Source of the DNA: Nanobdellota archaeon
Lineage (GTDB): Archaea; Nanobdellota; Nanobdellia; Pacearchaeales; GW2011-AR1
DNA: 45,103 nt
Direction of reading: 5' to 3'
Assembly (NCBI GenBank): GCA_030647965.1
Contig: JAUSIT010000034.1
Span: forward strand, 1 to 45,103
A program made the position numbers and the translations under genes. Shown here one piece after another: positions 8,938 to 18,245 of this stretch; positions within the stretch are counted from its first letter, which is position 1; the number at the start of each line of letters is the position of its first letter. Under the pieces are notes generated by a model. It did no database searches, was not told where the DNA came from, and saw nothing but the letters and a program-made list of their open reading frames with translations.

Positions 8938-8995
8938 ACAGCCCTAAAGCAACCAGCCCGATTACTATTATCCAAATTATTGTATCTATTTCCAT
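8921..8995 (-). CDS. 24-aa single-TM micro-ORF
   Basis: Manual translation MEIDTIIWIIVIGLVALGLYVLFR*; resembles TM1 of the next ORF. Confidence 0.4.
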   Translation of the reverse strand: MEIDTIIWIIVIGLVALGLYVLFR

Positions 8996-9061
8996 GTCAT
9001 TTTTTCCAGAACTTCCCATTCTGAAATTTGTCCTCTACAAATGAAGAATTGAAATTTTGCT

Positions 9062-10597
9062 TCATCTTTTCCAAAATTTCATATCTCTTAATTTAGCTAT
9101 ATCATTTTTGTATATTTCTCTGAAATCAGTTATATTAAAAAATTCCATTAAAATCCTGTCAAATCCCGGGCCCCATGCTAAAACCGGTATATGTCTTCCA
9201 AAAATAGGAATAGTAACTTCTGGTCTAAACATTCCTGCTCCGCCAAGCTCAACCCATTTTTTATGAATAGGATGAAATATATCTATTTCCAAACTAGGTT
9301 CTGTATATGGAAAATAAGCAGGCCTTATTCTAATTTTTTCATAGCCCATTTTTTTGAAAAAATCTTTTAAATATCCAAGTAATTGCCTAAAATTAGCATT
9401 TTCATCAACAACAATTCCTTCTGTTTGATTAAATTCAACTCCATGACTCCAGTCAACAGTTTCATTTCTAAAACACTTTCCAAGAGCAAAATACTTTGAA
9501 GGATATTCTTTATTTTCAGCTATTTTTTTTAGTGTCTGAATTGACAAGCAAGTTGTATGAGTTCTTAATAAAACCTTTTTTGCATCTTTTTCATTCCAAT
9601 TATACTGCCAGCCCTTGCTTCCATCCATACCATTTTCATGTGCTTTTTTTATTGATTCAACTATTTTTTTATCAGGAAGTTTTGCTTCAATTCCTTTAAT
9701 AAAAAATGTATCTTGCATTTCCCTTACAGGATGGTCTTGTGCAGTAAATAAAGCATCAAAATTCCAAAATCCAGAAACAACCATATTATTATAAGGCATT
9801 TCTTTAAATCCCATTTCAATCCATATCTTCTTAGCATATGCTGTTGTCTGATTCACAAAATGTTTTTTACCACCATAAATTCTTGGAACAGGAGAAATAA
9901 CATCATATCTTCTGAATTTTTTTCCTTTCCATGCATTTGTTTTTAAAATTTTAGAGTTTAATTGTTCAATTAAATTTTCATCTAAATTTGACTTAGAAAT
10001 TTCTTTTCCAAGTTCTGTTAATTTTACACTAATTATTCTTTTATCTTCAATAGAAATTATATCTTTTCTTGATTCAAGATTTTTAAAAGCATATTTTTCT
10101 TCAGGTTCTAATAAATCAAATTCAACAGGCAATTTTTCAAGAAATAACTCTTCAAGCATTTTTTTAGTTAATTCTTGTTTGCTTGCAGTTAAAATAATTT
10201 TTCCAGAAGAAATTTCAATAAATGCCTTTTTTTTCAAAACACCAAAAGCAATTCTAAGTTCATTTTCATTTAAATCACAAACTTTTCCAACCTCATCAAG
10301 TTTAATCTCTCTTTTCTTTTCAAGTTCATTCAATAATCTTCTTTCAGGAAGCTGTTTTTTCAAATAATAAATGCCATTAATTCCTGCCTGAATTATTTTT
10401 TTCTCTTTTACATCTAAATCAACAAGTTTTTTATTTTTTAAGAATTCTAAAGCTCTTAAAGTAGTAGTCATATCTGTTCCAGATTTTTCAGAAATCTTAT
10501 CAACCCCAATAAAACTATCAGAAAGATGAGGTAATACTTTTCTCTCTATAGGGGATAAAGATTCTACAAGAGTCTTTTTATCAAATGTTTTATCCAT
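9062..10597 (-). CDS. pheS: Phenylalanyl-tRNA synthetase alpha subunit
   Basis: Class II motifs: HPVREMQDTFF, LRTHTTCLSIQTL, GKCFRNETVDWSHGVEFNQTEG, WVELGGAGMFRPEV, LAWGPGFDRILM. Confidence 0.96.
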   Translation of the reverse strand: MDKTFDKKTLVESLSPIERKVLPHLSDSFIGVDKISEKSGTDMTTTLRALEFLKNKKLVDLDVKEKKIIQAGINGIYYLKKQLPERRLLNELEKKREIKLDEVGKVCDLNENELRIAFGVLKKKAFIEISSGKIILTASKQELTKKMLEELFLEKLPVEFDLLEPEEKYAFKNLESRKDIISIEDKRIISVKLTELGKEISKSNLDENLIEQLNSKILKTNAWKGKKFRRYDVISPVPRIYGGKKHFVNQTTAYAKKIWIEMGFKEMPYNNMVVSGFWNFDALFTAQDHPVREMQDTFFIKGIEAKLPDKKIVESIKKAHENGMDGSKGWQYNWNEKDAKKVLLRTHTTCLSIQTLKKIAENKEYPSKYFALGKCFRNETVDWSHGVEFNQTEGIVVDENANFRQLLGYLKDFFKKMGYEKIRIRPAYFPYTEPSLEIDIFHPIHKKWVELGGAGMFRPEVTIPIFGRHIPVLAWGPGFDRILMEFFNITDFREIYKNDIAKLRDMKFWKR

Positions 10598-10627
10598 AAA
10601 ATCCTAAGACTTCGGTTATTTAAAAAT

Positions 10628-10727
10628 CTTGTTTAAAGTCAAGGACTTTGAAATTTCCCCTGTCGTAAGCCTTGATTTATTAGGAAAAGTCAAAATTTTC
10701 CTCAAAATTTTGGTCTTTTACTATAAG
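10628..10727 (+). repeat. Dispersed two-hairpin repeat (family F), copy F1
   Basis: AAGTCAAGG/CCTTGATTT then AGGAAAAGTC..GGTCTTTTACTATAAG. Confidence 0.6.
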
Positions 10728-10755
10728 CTAATTAATTTTAATCTAATCTTCTTAA

Positions 10756-11346
10756 TTATTTTAAAGTAAGGATTTTTCTTATTTCTTCATTAAATTTTTT
10801 TGCTCTATTCAATGAAGTTTCTGCTTTATTCTGCATTGCAATTTCCCCCATTTCATAAGTAAATTTTCCCCTTTTATCTTTTTCATAAGAATAATCTTCA
10901 ATAAGAGATTTTGCTTTTTCTTTTCCGAGAATTTCAGAAGCTTCTTCTCCTGCTTCTTTGAATTCTTCAACTAGACTTTTTTGTATCTTCCCAGTTAAAT
11001 AAAAATAATAAACTAAGGCATTAAAAGTAATTAAATGAATTGAAGCACTATCTGTTTTAATTTTAATACCTTCATGTTCTAACAATGCTCGAGCCATATA
11101 AAACATAGAGTAATAACTTGCATTAACTACCCATAAAAATCCATTAAAGTTCGGAAATCCTATTGCTTTTTGAATATTTTTATTTGTTGAAACTTCAAAT
11201 AGAAGTTTGGCAGAATCCAGAGAATTATTTGCATTATTAATAAAAAAATTTTCAAATTTGCCTAATTTTTCTTTTACAAGAGAATTATCATTAAGGAATC
11301 TTCTAATATTTCCTTTAATTATTTCAATTTCTTTATTGTCTAGCAT
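10756..11346 (-). CDS. HEPN-domain protein (partner of MNT nucleotidyltransferase)
   Basis: SLDSAKLLFEVS...FNGFLWVVNASYYSMFYMARALLEHEG; overlaps upstream MNT gene. Confidence 0.75.
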   Translation of the reverse strand: MLDNKEIEIIKGNIRRFLNDNSLVKEKLGKFENFFINNANNSLDSAKLLFEVSTNKNIQKAIGFPNFNGFLWVVNASYYSMFYMARALLEHEGIKIKTDSASIHLITFNALVYYFYLTGKIQKSLVEEFKEAGEEASEILGKEKAKSLIEDYSYEKDKRGKFTYEMGEIAMQNKAETSLNRAKKFNEEIRKILTLK

Positions 11347-11926
11347 TTTTTAATATCCTATAATAATTCTCTGCCCCAAATAGCAGAATATGTTTATTTA
11401 ATGTTTCATTGAAAAGATTAATACTATCTCTTTTATTTATCATTTCATAAGCACTTTCTGCAGAGATTATATTAATATCAAATTTTTTTGAAAAATTAGA
11501 AGCAATATTTTCAACAATTCTTTCAATTTCATTTATTTTTTCTTTTTCTTGAATTATTAGAAGAATATCTATATCCCTTGATTCTTTTGATTCAACTAAA
11601 GAGCCAAATACTAAAAATACAAAAAAGTCAATATTCATCTTGTCTAAAACATCATTAGTAAATAAGTTAATTGTCTTATTTTTAAGAAATTTATTAGTTC
11701 TCAATGATTCTATATAAGCAATATGCTGTGAATCTCCCCTATAATTTAATGATAATAATTTTTTATTATCTTTTATTAAAAGATTTTCATCCATAAGAGC
11801 ATTAATTGACCTATGAACTAAAGGATAAGCTTTATTTATTATTTTAGATATTTGCTTTATGCTGAATTTTTCATTTATTTTTGAAACAAATACTTTCATT
11901 ATTTCTATTTGAGTTTTTGTAAACAT
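11333..11926 (-). CDS. HTH plus minimal nucleotidyltransferase (MNT) domain protein
   Basis: FLVFGSLVESKESRDIDILLII (GS-x-DxD type motif) with N-terminal winged HTH. Confidence 0.8.
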   Translation of the reverse strand: MFTKTQIEIMKVFVSKINEKFSIKQISKIINKAYPLVHRSINALMDENLLIKDNKKLLSLNYRGDSQHIAYIESLRTNKFLKNKTINLFTNDVLDKMNIDFFVFLVFGSLVESKESRDIDILLIIQEKEKINEIERIVENIASNFSKKFDINIISAESAYEMINKRDSINLFNETLNKHILLFGAENYYRILKNARQ

Positions 11927-12034
11927 TTTTTAAGTATAACCTTTTAGGTATAACTATATACCTTTTAAGTTATATATAAACTTTCCTAGTATTATGCATT
12001 CTAATAACTTTTAAAATTAGAAAAATAGATTAAT

Positions 12035-13771
12035 TCAATACAATATATTATGTATATTTTTCAACTTCTGTATATGCTTTTTCTTGTCTATTTCAAGATT
12101 TCTAGAACTCTCATTTATTATTTGTGAAAGCTCTTCTCCCGCAATTACCTTAGGTAAAATAACATAATCTGCCCCTTTAGCATATAAACCTAAAGCATCA
12201 TCAATTTTATCTGCAGTTAAAATTACTTTTGTTTTACGATTTTTATGCTTTATTTTTTTTAATAAAAATAAGTTGTCCTCTTCATTTGGAAGAGTGCTTA
12301 TTACTAAATTAAATTTTTCAAGTTCAAGATTATCCAAAATTTCAGGACTGCTTAAATCCCCATAAATACACGAAATCTTTTTCTTTATTAAAGAATTAAC
12401 TATTTCAGGATTATGATCAATAACAATAATGTCATCTTTATCTTTAATTAATTCTTTAAGCAAAACGCTTCCCATTCTATGGCATCCTATAAGCAAAACC
12501 GTTTTCTCTTTTTTATCAATATATTCTAAATTTTCTTTAACAGGTAAAAATCTAAGCATTTTAAGTGGCTTTCTAAAAAATAAATACAAATGATTTTCAT
12601 ATTTTATAGAATAACTTGTTAAAGTAATACTAATCATAGTAACTAAAACTATTGCTGAAAAACTAGTAGAATCAAAAACATTAAAACTCAAACCAATCAT
12701 TCCAATTATTAAAGAAAATTCGGATAGCTGTCCAAGAGATAGTGCAGTCAAAAAGCTTGTTTTAGGCCTATAGCCAGACACTCTTAACAAAATTAGGGTA
12801 ATGAATGGCTTTACTAAAATCGCCCCTAAAAACATAAATATCAATAAATTAAATGTTGAAGAAATATTAGTCAAAACAATTTGCATTCCCAAAGAAACAA
12901 AAAATAAAATTGCAAAAAAGTCTCTTAATGAAGAAATTCTAGATTCTAATTCTAATTTAAACTGTGAATTTGCAAGAGAAATCCCTGCAATAAATGCTCC
13001 AATTACAATTGATAAATTAAAAAAATATGCAAGAAGAACAAATAAAAATAAAACAGCTAAAGAAGATAATAACAATAATTCCAAAGAACGAGCTGCAAAT
13101 CTAAATAATTTATTTAAAACAAATAAATGCAAAATAAATGCAATTGCAATGATAGATAATAATTTTAACAAAGCCCCAACAACCAAAGATATTGAAACAT
13201 CATTAGACATTAAGATAGCAACAGCAAAAATAGCAAATAAATCCTGCAAAAGCAAAATTCCAAGAATTAATCTTCCATGCATTGTTACTAATTCATTTTT
13301 ATCAGAAAGTAATTTAACAACAACCATTGTTGAGCTAAATGCTAAAATAATTCCAATATAAACAGATTGGATTAAATTTAAATTAATTAATTTTCCTGCA
13401 AAAAAAGCAATTAAAAAAACTAAAATAACCTGAAAAAATCCAATTAAAAATATTTTCTTTAAATTAGCTTCTTTAATTTTCTTAAATGAAATTTCAAGTC
13501 CTGCTGTAAAAAGCAAAAATGCAATTCCAATTTCAGAAAAAGCATATATCAAAGAAGTATTTTTTACAAGCCCAAAAACAAGAGGCCCTGCAATCAAACC
13601 AGTTATTACATAAGCAGGAATTAAAGGTTGTTTTAAACTTCTAGCAATAAACGCAAAAATAGCAGATATAATTAAAATCATTGCAATATCAAATATAATT
13701 GATTTATCTGCAGGAAGAGTATTAAGATTAGAAGTTAGTTGCAAAAATCCTGTTATCCAATCACCTACCAT
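12035..13771 (-). CDS. CPA2-type cation:proton antiporter (Kef-like) with TrkA-N domain
   Basis: Multi-TM N-terminus; KTVLLIGCHRMGSVLLKELIKDKDDIIVIDHNPEIV..GDLSSPEIL. Confidence 0.9.
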   Translation of the reverse strand: MVGDWITGFLQLTSNLNTLPADKSIIFDIAMILIISAIFAFIARSLKQPLIPAYVITGLIAGPLVFGLVKNTSLIYAFSEIGIAFLLFTAGLEISFKKIKEANLKKIFLIGFFQVILVFLIAFFAGKLINLNLIQSVYIGIILAFSSTMVVVKLLSDKNELVTMHGRLILGILLLQDLFAIFAVAILMSNDVSISLVVGALLKLLSIIAIAFILHLFVLNKLFRFAARSLELLLLSSLAVLFLFVLLAYFFNLSIVIGAFIAGISLANSQFKLELESRISSLRDFFAILFFVSLGMQIVLTNISSTFNLLIFMFLGAILVKPFITLILLRVSGYRPKTSFLTALSLGQLSEFSLIIGMIGLSFNVFDSTSFSAIVLVTMISITLTSYSIKYENHLYLFFRKPLKMLRFLPVKENLEYIDKKEKTVLLIGCHRMGSVLLKELIKDKDDIIVIDHNPEIVNSLIKKKISCIYGDLSSPEILDNLELEKFNLVISTLPNEEDNLFLLKKIKHKNRKTKVILTADKIDDALGLYAKGADYVILPKVIAGEELSQIINESSRNLEIDKKKHIQKLKNIHNILY

Positions 13772-13816
13772 TTTCTATAAGATATAATACAAAAATCTAT
13801 TTTTATATGTTTTGTG

Positions 13817-14464
13817 TCAGCTAAAATCAACAGCATCTCTTACTTGCTCACTAGACATACCTAAACTAAATAAAAATGCCTTTAGCTCATTCTCGCTTCT
13901 TAACTGACTTTCATTTTCAGCAAAACTTGCTATTTTTATTTTGCACTCTGCTTTTCTGCATACTTTTATATTTTGCATGATTTTTGCCAAAAGCAAGGAT
14001 TTTTCTTTTCCTTCTAACTTCAGAATATCTGAAAAATTAATTACAATTGAAATATTTTTTTCTCTTGCTTCTTTTGCAACAACATGATTTAATCCAGAAT
14101 CTCTTTGCTTAACGCCATCTCTAAAATGCCCTCTTTCAGGAGAAACCAGATAATCGATTTTGCATGTTTCAATTATTCTTCTGTTAAAATCATCATCTTT
14201 TCCCAAAATAGCAATCTTTTTCTTGCTCAAACTGGATGTAATCCTTTGGGTCGTTCCCAGTTTGAGGCTTGAAAAATCCCCGTTAACTTGAGTTTGGGAT
14301 TTTTCATTATGTCCTTTTAAAAATTCAATAATCTTTCTAATTTCTTTTTCATCAGAATCAATCAAATATCCATCAAAATCTTCTTTTAGCTCATTTTTTG
14401 ATTTTACTTTCTGAAAAATTAATATTCCTTTTTCTTTCTTAAGCGGTTGTAAAATTATGTCCAT
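13817..14464 (-). CDS. RNase P protein p30 (Rpp30/RNP3), with in-frame palindromic insert
   Basis: IETCKIDYLVSPERGHFRDGVKQRDSGLNHVVAKEAREKNISIVINFSDIL; insert SQTQVNGDFSSLKLGTTQRITSSL. Confidence 0.88.
   Translation of the reverse strand: MDIILQPLKKEKGILIFQKVKSKNELKEDFDGYLIDSDEKEIRKIIEFLKGHNEKSQTQVNGDFSSLKLGTTQRITSSLSKKKIAILGKDDDFNRRIIETCKIDYLVSPERGHFRDGVKQRDSGLNHVVAKEAREKNISIVINFSDILKLEGKEKSLLLAKIMQNIKVCRKAECKIKIASFAENESQLRSENELKAFLFSLGMSSEQVRDAVDFS
14226..14305 (-). repeat. In-frame two-hairpin palindromic element within rpp30
   Basis: Minus strand GAAAAATCCC-AAACTCAAGTTAACG-GGGATTTTTC, AAGC, CTCAAACTGG..CCAGTTTGAG. Confidence 0.8.
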
Positions 14465-14478
14465 AAATTTTCTCCATT

Positions 14479-15159
14479 CTATCCAAAGATTAAACTTCCT
14501 TTAAATTTCTTTCCAGAAATAATATTTTCAATATCATTTAAACTTCCAGTAATATATGTTGGAATTTTATGTTCCATTATAATTTTTGAAGCATTTTGAT
14601 CAAGAACATAATGCTGACCTGCTTTAAATTTCATTTTATTTGCAGTTTCATAAAAGTTTTTCCAAGAAATATATTTTATAAATTTTGCATTTTTATTTGT
14701 TTTTGGATTTTTATCAAATATCCCTCGAACATTAGTTAGATTAATAAATGAAGTTTTCAAATAAGCAGCAAGATTTGCAGCAGTACCATCAGAAGTATTT
14801 TTTTCTTTATATCTTAAAGCCCCGCAAAAAACAATCTGGTTTTTTCTTAATAAATTTTTAACTTCATGCATATTATCTGGAATTGTTTCATTTGCTTCTT
14901 TTCCAATAATTTTAGTCATTAAGCTTGCATTTAATTTTGTTACATAAATTCCAATTAAAGATTGATTTTTTGTTTTCTGTCCTAATTTTTGAAGTGATTT
15001 AATATATCTTCTTGCAGTAGAACCTCCACCAGTCACAACAACAAATTTCTTAGATTTATGTCTTTCAATCATTTCTTTAAATTCTTTTAAGAAATTATAA
15101 TCAACTTCATTTGGCACAATTCTACTCCCGCCAAGACTAATCACCCACACTTTTTGCAT
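14479..15159 (-). CDS. pyrH: Archaeal UMP kinase (amino-acid kinase family)
   Basis: VWVISLGGSRIVPNEVDYNFLKEF, VVVTGGGSTARRYI, DGTAANLAAYLKTSFINLTNVRGIFDKNP. Confidence 0.88.
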   Translation of the reverse strand: MQKVWVISLGGSRIVPNEVDYNFLKEFKEMIERHKSKKFVVVTGGGSTARRYIKSLQKLGQKTKNQSLIGIYVTKLNASLMTKIIGKEANETIPDNMHEVKNLLRKNQIVFCGALRYKEKNTSDGTAANLAAYLKTSFINLTNVRGIFDKNPKTNKNAKFIKYISWKNFYETANKMKFKAGQHYVLDQNASKIIMEHKIPTYITGSLNDIENIISGKKFKGSLIFG

Positions 15160-15223
15160 AATATCATAAAAGAAAATGTGTTTTTATAATTAACTAAGCG
15201 GTTAAATAAACTATCTGCCCAAA

Positions 15224-15410
15224 ATGCAACTATGTTAAGATGATTTGTTCTAAAGAACAAGAATAAATGGAATCTTCTAGCGAAGATTATGATTAATTAA
15301 CTAATCCATAGGAGACGCAAAAAGTTTTACTCTTGCAATAAGTAACGCAAGATAAAAGAGTAAAACTTTTTCTAGGTGACTTAATATCTTAACGAAGTGC
15401 AATAATTAGT
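15224..15410 (+). repeat. Family A multi-hairpin repeat, copy A2, with 53-bp insert at 15319-15371
   Basis: TTGTTC/GAACAA; GGAATCTTC-TAGC-GAAGATT; GGAGACGC-[insert]-CTAGGTGACTTAATATCTTAACGAAGTGCAATAATTAG. Confidence 0.85.
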
Positions 15411-15437
15411 AAATGTAAAGTTCATCAGTTTACTTAA

Positions 15438-15818
15438 CTAAATCTCTTCAATAGAATGGATTATTCTGCATTTTGCAAAAATACCCAATGTCCATCCATT
15501 ATCAGCTTTTTCTAAAGATAAAATTTTTTCAGGACTATAAATTCCAGGATCTCCAGAATACATTGCAGCCCCGCCTTCAAGCTCAATTCCTTCAAGCTCC
15601 CCTTTAGAATTTATTGAATAATGTCCATCTCTAAATCCGCCTTCAAGATTAGTTCTTATTATATCAAATTCTTTTAATAATCCCTTTTCAAACAAATATC
15701 TAAATGGAGTATCTCCATATACTAAAGGGTCTGCTCCGTTTTCATCCATATTAGCAATATATTTTTCTAAAGAACCATATTCTTTTATTGTTTCATTAAG
15801 CCAATTTTCAGTTCTCAT
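15438..15818 (-). CDS. Hypothetical protein
   Basis: 126 aa ORF. Confidence 0.55.
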   Translation of the reverse strand: MRTENWLNETIKEYGSLEKYIANMDENGADPLVYGDTPFRYLFEKGLLKEFDIIRTNLEGGFRDGHYSINSKGELEGIELEGGAAMYSGDPGIYSPEKILSLEKADNGWTLGIFAKCRIIHSIEEI

Positions 15819-15856
15819 TAAAATATCACAAAATTTTTATTTAAAAGAATTTATAT

Positions 15857-15953
15857 GTTTACTTTATAGCAAAGGATATTGATTTTTCATCAGTTATGCC
15901 TTTGCTATTCAGGAAAAGACATAAAGAGCAAAATCTTTTACTTTATTGTAAAC
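15857..15953 (+). repeat. Family F two-hairpin repeat, copy F2
   Basis: ATAGCAAAGG/CCTTTGCTAT; AGGAAAAGA..TCTTTTACTTTAT; closing GTTTAC/GTAAAC; contains AAGAGCAAAATCTTTT. Confidence 0.65.
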
Positions 15954-16219
15954 AACTTATCATCATTAACATCAAAAACTCCAAGCCTTACCCCCGAATC
16001 AATCCAGCCATGAGAATAATTTAGTGCAGCAAAAGCATTTACAAAATCTTCTTTTTTATGAAAATGATGAGCATCTGAAACATAATTTTCAGCCATTTCA
16101 ATTATCTCTTTTGCTTCTTTTTCTTTTCCTTTAATTATATTTTTCTTTACTTCTTTCAAAGCTTTTTCAGTCAAGCTAAAATACTTATTTAATTTTTCTA
16201 AAGTTATTTTGTCATTCAT
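15938..16219 (-). CDS. DUF357-like protein
   Basis: Start moved to MNDKITLEKLNKYFSLTEKALKEV to avoid overlap with the upstream gene; AENYVSDAHHFHKKEDFVNAFAALNYSHGWID. Confidence 0.75.
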   Translation of the reverse strand: MNDKITLEKLNKYFSLTEKALKEVKKNIIKGKEKEAKEIIEMAENYVSDAHHFHKKEDFVNAFAALNYSHGWIDSGVRLGVFDVNDDKLFTIK

Positions 16220-16220
16220 T

Positions 16221-16931
16221 TTAAAATCTCTGATTATAAACTGTGGAAAAATTTCCTTCCTTAAGATTTCGCTCTTTTTCCCAGGATTCCAATAAATCAA
16301 AAGGATTTTGTTTTTTTATTATAAATCTTGAACCAACAGTACTTGAAATAATTGAGTGAACTACAAAATTTTCAACAGCAACTCTGAAAAAACCCTCTAA
16401 TAAAGGAACTTTTGCTTCTGCAGAAATTATTTGTAAAATATCATTTATTTCATTAGGAGATAAACTAATTTTTGTGAATGTTTTTTGTCCATTTCTTATA
16501 ATAATAATATTCTTCCCAGCACCGGGACAATCAATAATTGACACACTAGGATCTTTTAAAAAAAAATCAATTTTTCCAAATTTTCCAGAAGGTACTAAAA
16601 AATTTCTAGGCGCAGGAGCAACAAAAGACTGTCTTTGAACTGTTAAATCCATTTTAGGATTTTGTGAAATAATCTGCATATTAGGAAGTGATTTTGGAAT
16701 TGGCAACGGCTCAATAAGCTTGCTAAAATCATATTTTTCAAGATCATCATTATCTAAAATACTAGAAGCGTATCCTGTCCTTTCAGAAATTTTTGGAACC
16801 AAATCAGCATTAATAACATCTTTTTTTTCATAAATAGTTGCTAATTTATTATAATAAATAGTTTTTAAAATAGCTAAAGTAAATGCTCTTACAAAAGGAG
16901 TATTTTCAAGTTCAATTGTCTTAGAAATCAT
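16221..16931 (-). CDS. Hypothetical protein
   Basis: 236 aa, overlaps upstream ORF stop/start. Confidence 0.65.
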   Translation of the reverse strand: MISKTIELENTPFVRAFTLAILKTIYYNKLATIYEKKDVINADLVPKISERTGYASSILDNDDLEKYDFSKLIEPLPIPKSLPNMQIISQNPKMDLTVQRQSFVAPAPRNFLVPSGKFGKIDFFLKDPSVSIIDCPGAGKNIIIIRNGQKTFTKISLSPNEINDILQIISAEAKVPLLEGFFRVAVENFVVHSIISSTVGSRFIIKKQNPFDLLESWEKERNLKEGNFSTVYNQRF

Positions 16932-17380
16932 ATTCTTGGAAGTGGCCTAGGATTTTGTGTTTCCTTAGGTGCGTTCATCTCTGAAGGAAAATTAAAAGAA
17001 GGTGTAGTCATTGAATCACTAGAACTTGTTCTTAATTGATCTTCAATTAATATTAATCCTTTTGCAATTGTTTTATTTTGATCAAGCAAAGAATCAATTT
17101 TATTTAACAAATCTTTATTTCCCTTATCAGAAGTTTCTTTTACAAAGCTTCTCGCAGATAATTCAAAAATTTCAAGCAACTTTACCATTTGATCTGTTAA
17201 ATTCTCAAATTTTATAGACATATTAGTCATTGCTTTTTGTAATCCAACAAAATTTTCAATTAATAATTCTTGAGTTTCTATTTGAGATAATTTTTTTTGA
17301 GAAGTTTTATTATGTTTTTTATGAGGGCCTTCAATATCCTCATCCATTATAGAACTATTCATTTCACCTTTTTCTTTCAT
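16928..17380 (-). CDS. Hypothetical coiled-coil protein
   Basis: 150 aa, overlapping start/stop with next gene. Confidence 0.65.
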   Translation of the reverse strand: MKEKGEMNSSIMDEDIEGPHKKHNKTSQKKLSQIETQELLIENFVGLQKAMTNMSIKFENLTDQMVKLLEIFELSARSFVKETSDKGNKDLLNKIDSLLDQNKTIAKGLILIEDQLRTSSSDSMTTPSFNFPSEMNAPKETQNPRPLPRI

Positions 17381-17437
17381 AAAATCTTTAGGTCAACATT
17401 ATTTATAAAGATTTCTTATTGGGTTTTTAGAAAAATA

Positions 17438-17526
17438 TGGGGTCAGGAGGACTCGAACCCCCATCAAGCGGTGTCTCACAAATAAATTTGCTGGAGCCGC
17501 TTATTCTACCTTTGAACTATGACCCC
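17438..17526 (-). tRNA. tRNA-Trp(CCA) with short (~16-19 nt) intron
   Basis: GGGGTCA...TGACCCC acceptor; AGCGG CTCCAG-[intron]-CCGCT; T arm GGGGGTTCGAGTCCTCC. Confidence 0.88.
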
Positions 17527-17570
17527 GATAGAAAACCATAATCTTGTTAATTTTTAAACTTTTATTTGAT

Positions 17571-18245
17571 TTATAAATTCTTAATATCTTCAATCTCACC
17601 AGAAGAAATAGAAGTTCCTGTATATTTTACAGCATATAAAATAGAGTCTAACAACGTTTTATCTTTTTTTAGATCTAATAAATCTCTTTCATATGCAAGA
17701 TATAATAATTCAGCAGAGCGTATAAATCTAAAATCTTTTAAATTTTTTAATTTGTTATTATCAACACTAACAGAAGAATGAAGTTTTTTTTCAAATATCT
17801 TTTTTAAATTTTCAGGATTTTCAACAAGCAGCCTTGTTGTTCTTTCATCAATAACAATAACATTATCGCATTTGCATAAATTTGAAAAAGCAAGACATGA
17901 AGTCTCTGCATTATGAATCAAATTAATATTTGTTCCAAGACTTTTAAAAGAACTATTTGCAATATCTAAAAGTCTTGCAGTTTCTTTTTCAAGCTGACCA
18001 TTAGAAATAAAATCAGAAGAAAGTTTTAAAATTCCTCTCTCAAGCAAATCTTTTATCCTTACTCCTTCAAATTCATATCTTTTAATTTTTAATGGCTTAT
18101 CAATAACTTCTGCCTTTACACTAGGTGTAATAATAAATTCTCCATTAAAATCTTTTTTTAACTTTTCCAAAATACCTAAAAGCCCATTCATTGTTAATGA
18201 AATTAAAGGCCCTGCATCAAAAACTAAATACTTTTTGGACTTCAT
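17571..18245 (-). CDS. PIN-like domain protein
   Basis: YLVFDAGPLISLTMNG...FIITPSVKAEVID. Confidence 0.7.
   Translation of the reverse strand: MKSKKYLVFDAGPLISLTMNGLLGILEKLKKDFNGEFIITPSVKAEVIDKPLKIKRYEFEGVRIKDLLERGILKLSSDFISNGQLEKETARLLDIANSSFKSLGTNINLIHNAETSCLAFSNLCKCDNVIVIDERTTRLLVENPENLKKIFEKKLHSSVSVDNNKLKNLKDFRFIRSAELLYLAYERDLLDLKKDKTLLDSILYAVKYTGTSISSGEIEDIKNL

Noticed and set aside
12801-13361. 186-aa plus-strand ORF
   Set aside because: Antisense to a well-supported antiporter gene; composition mirrors antisense of hydrophobic codons.
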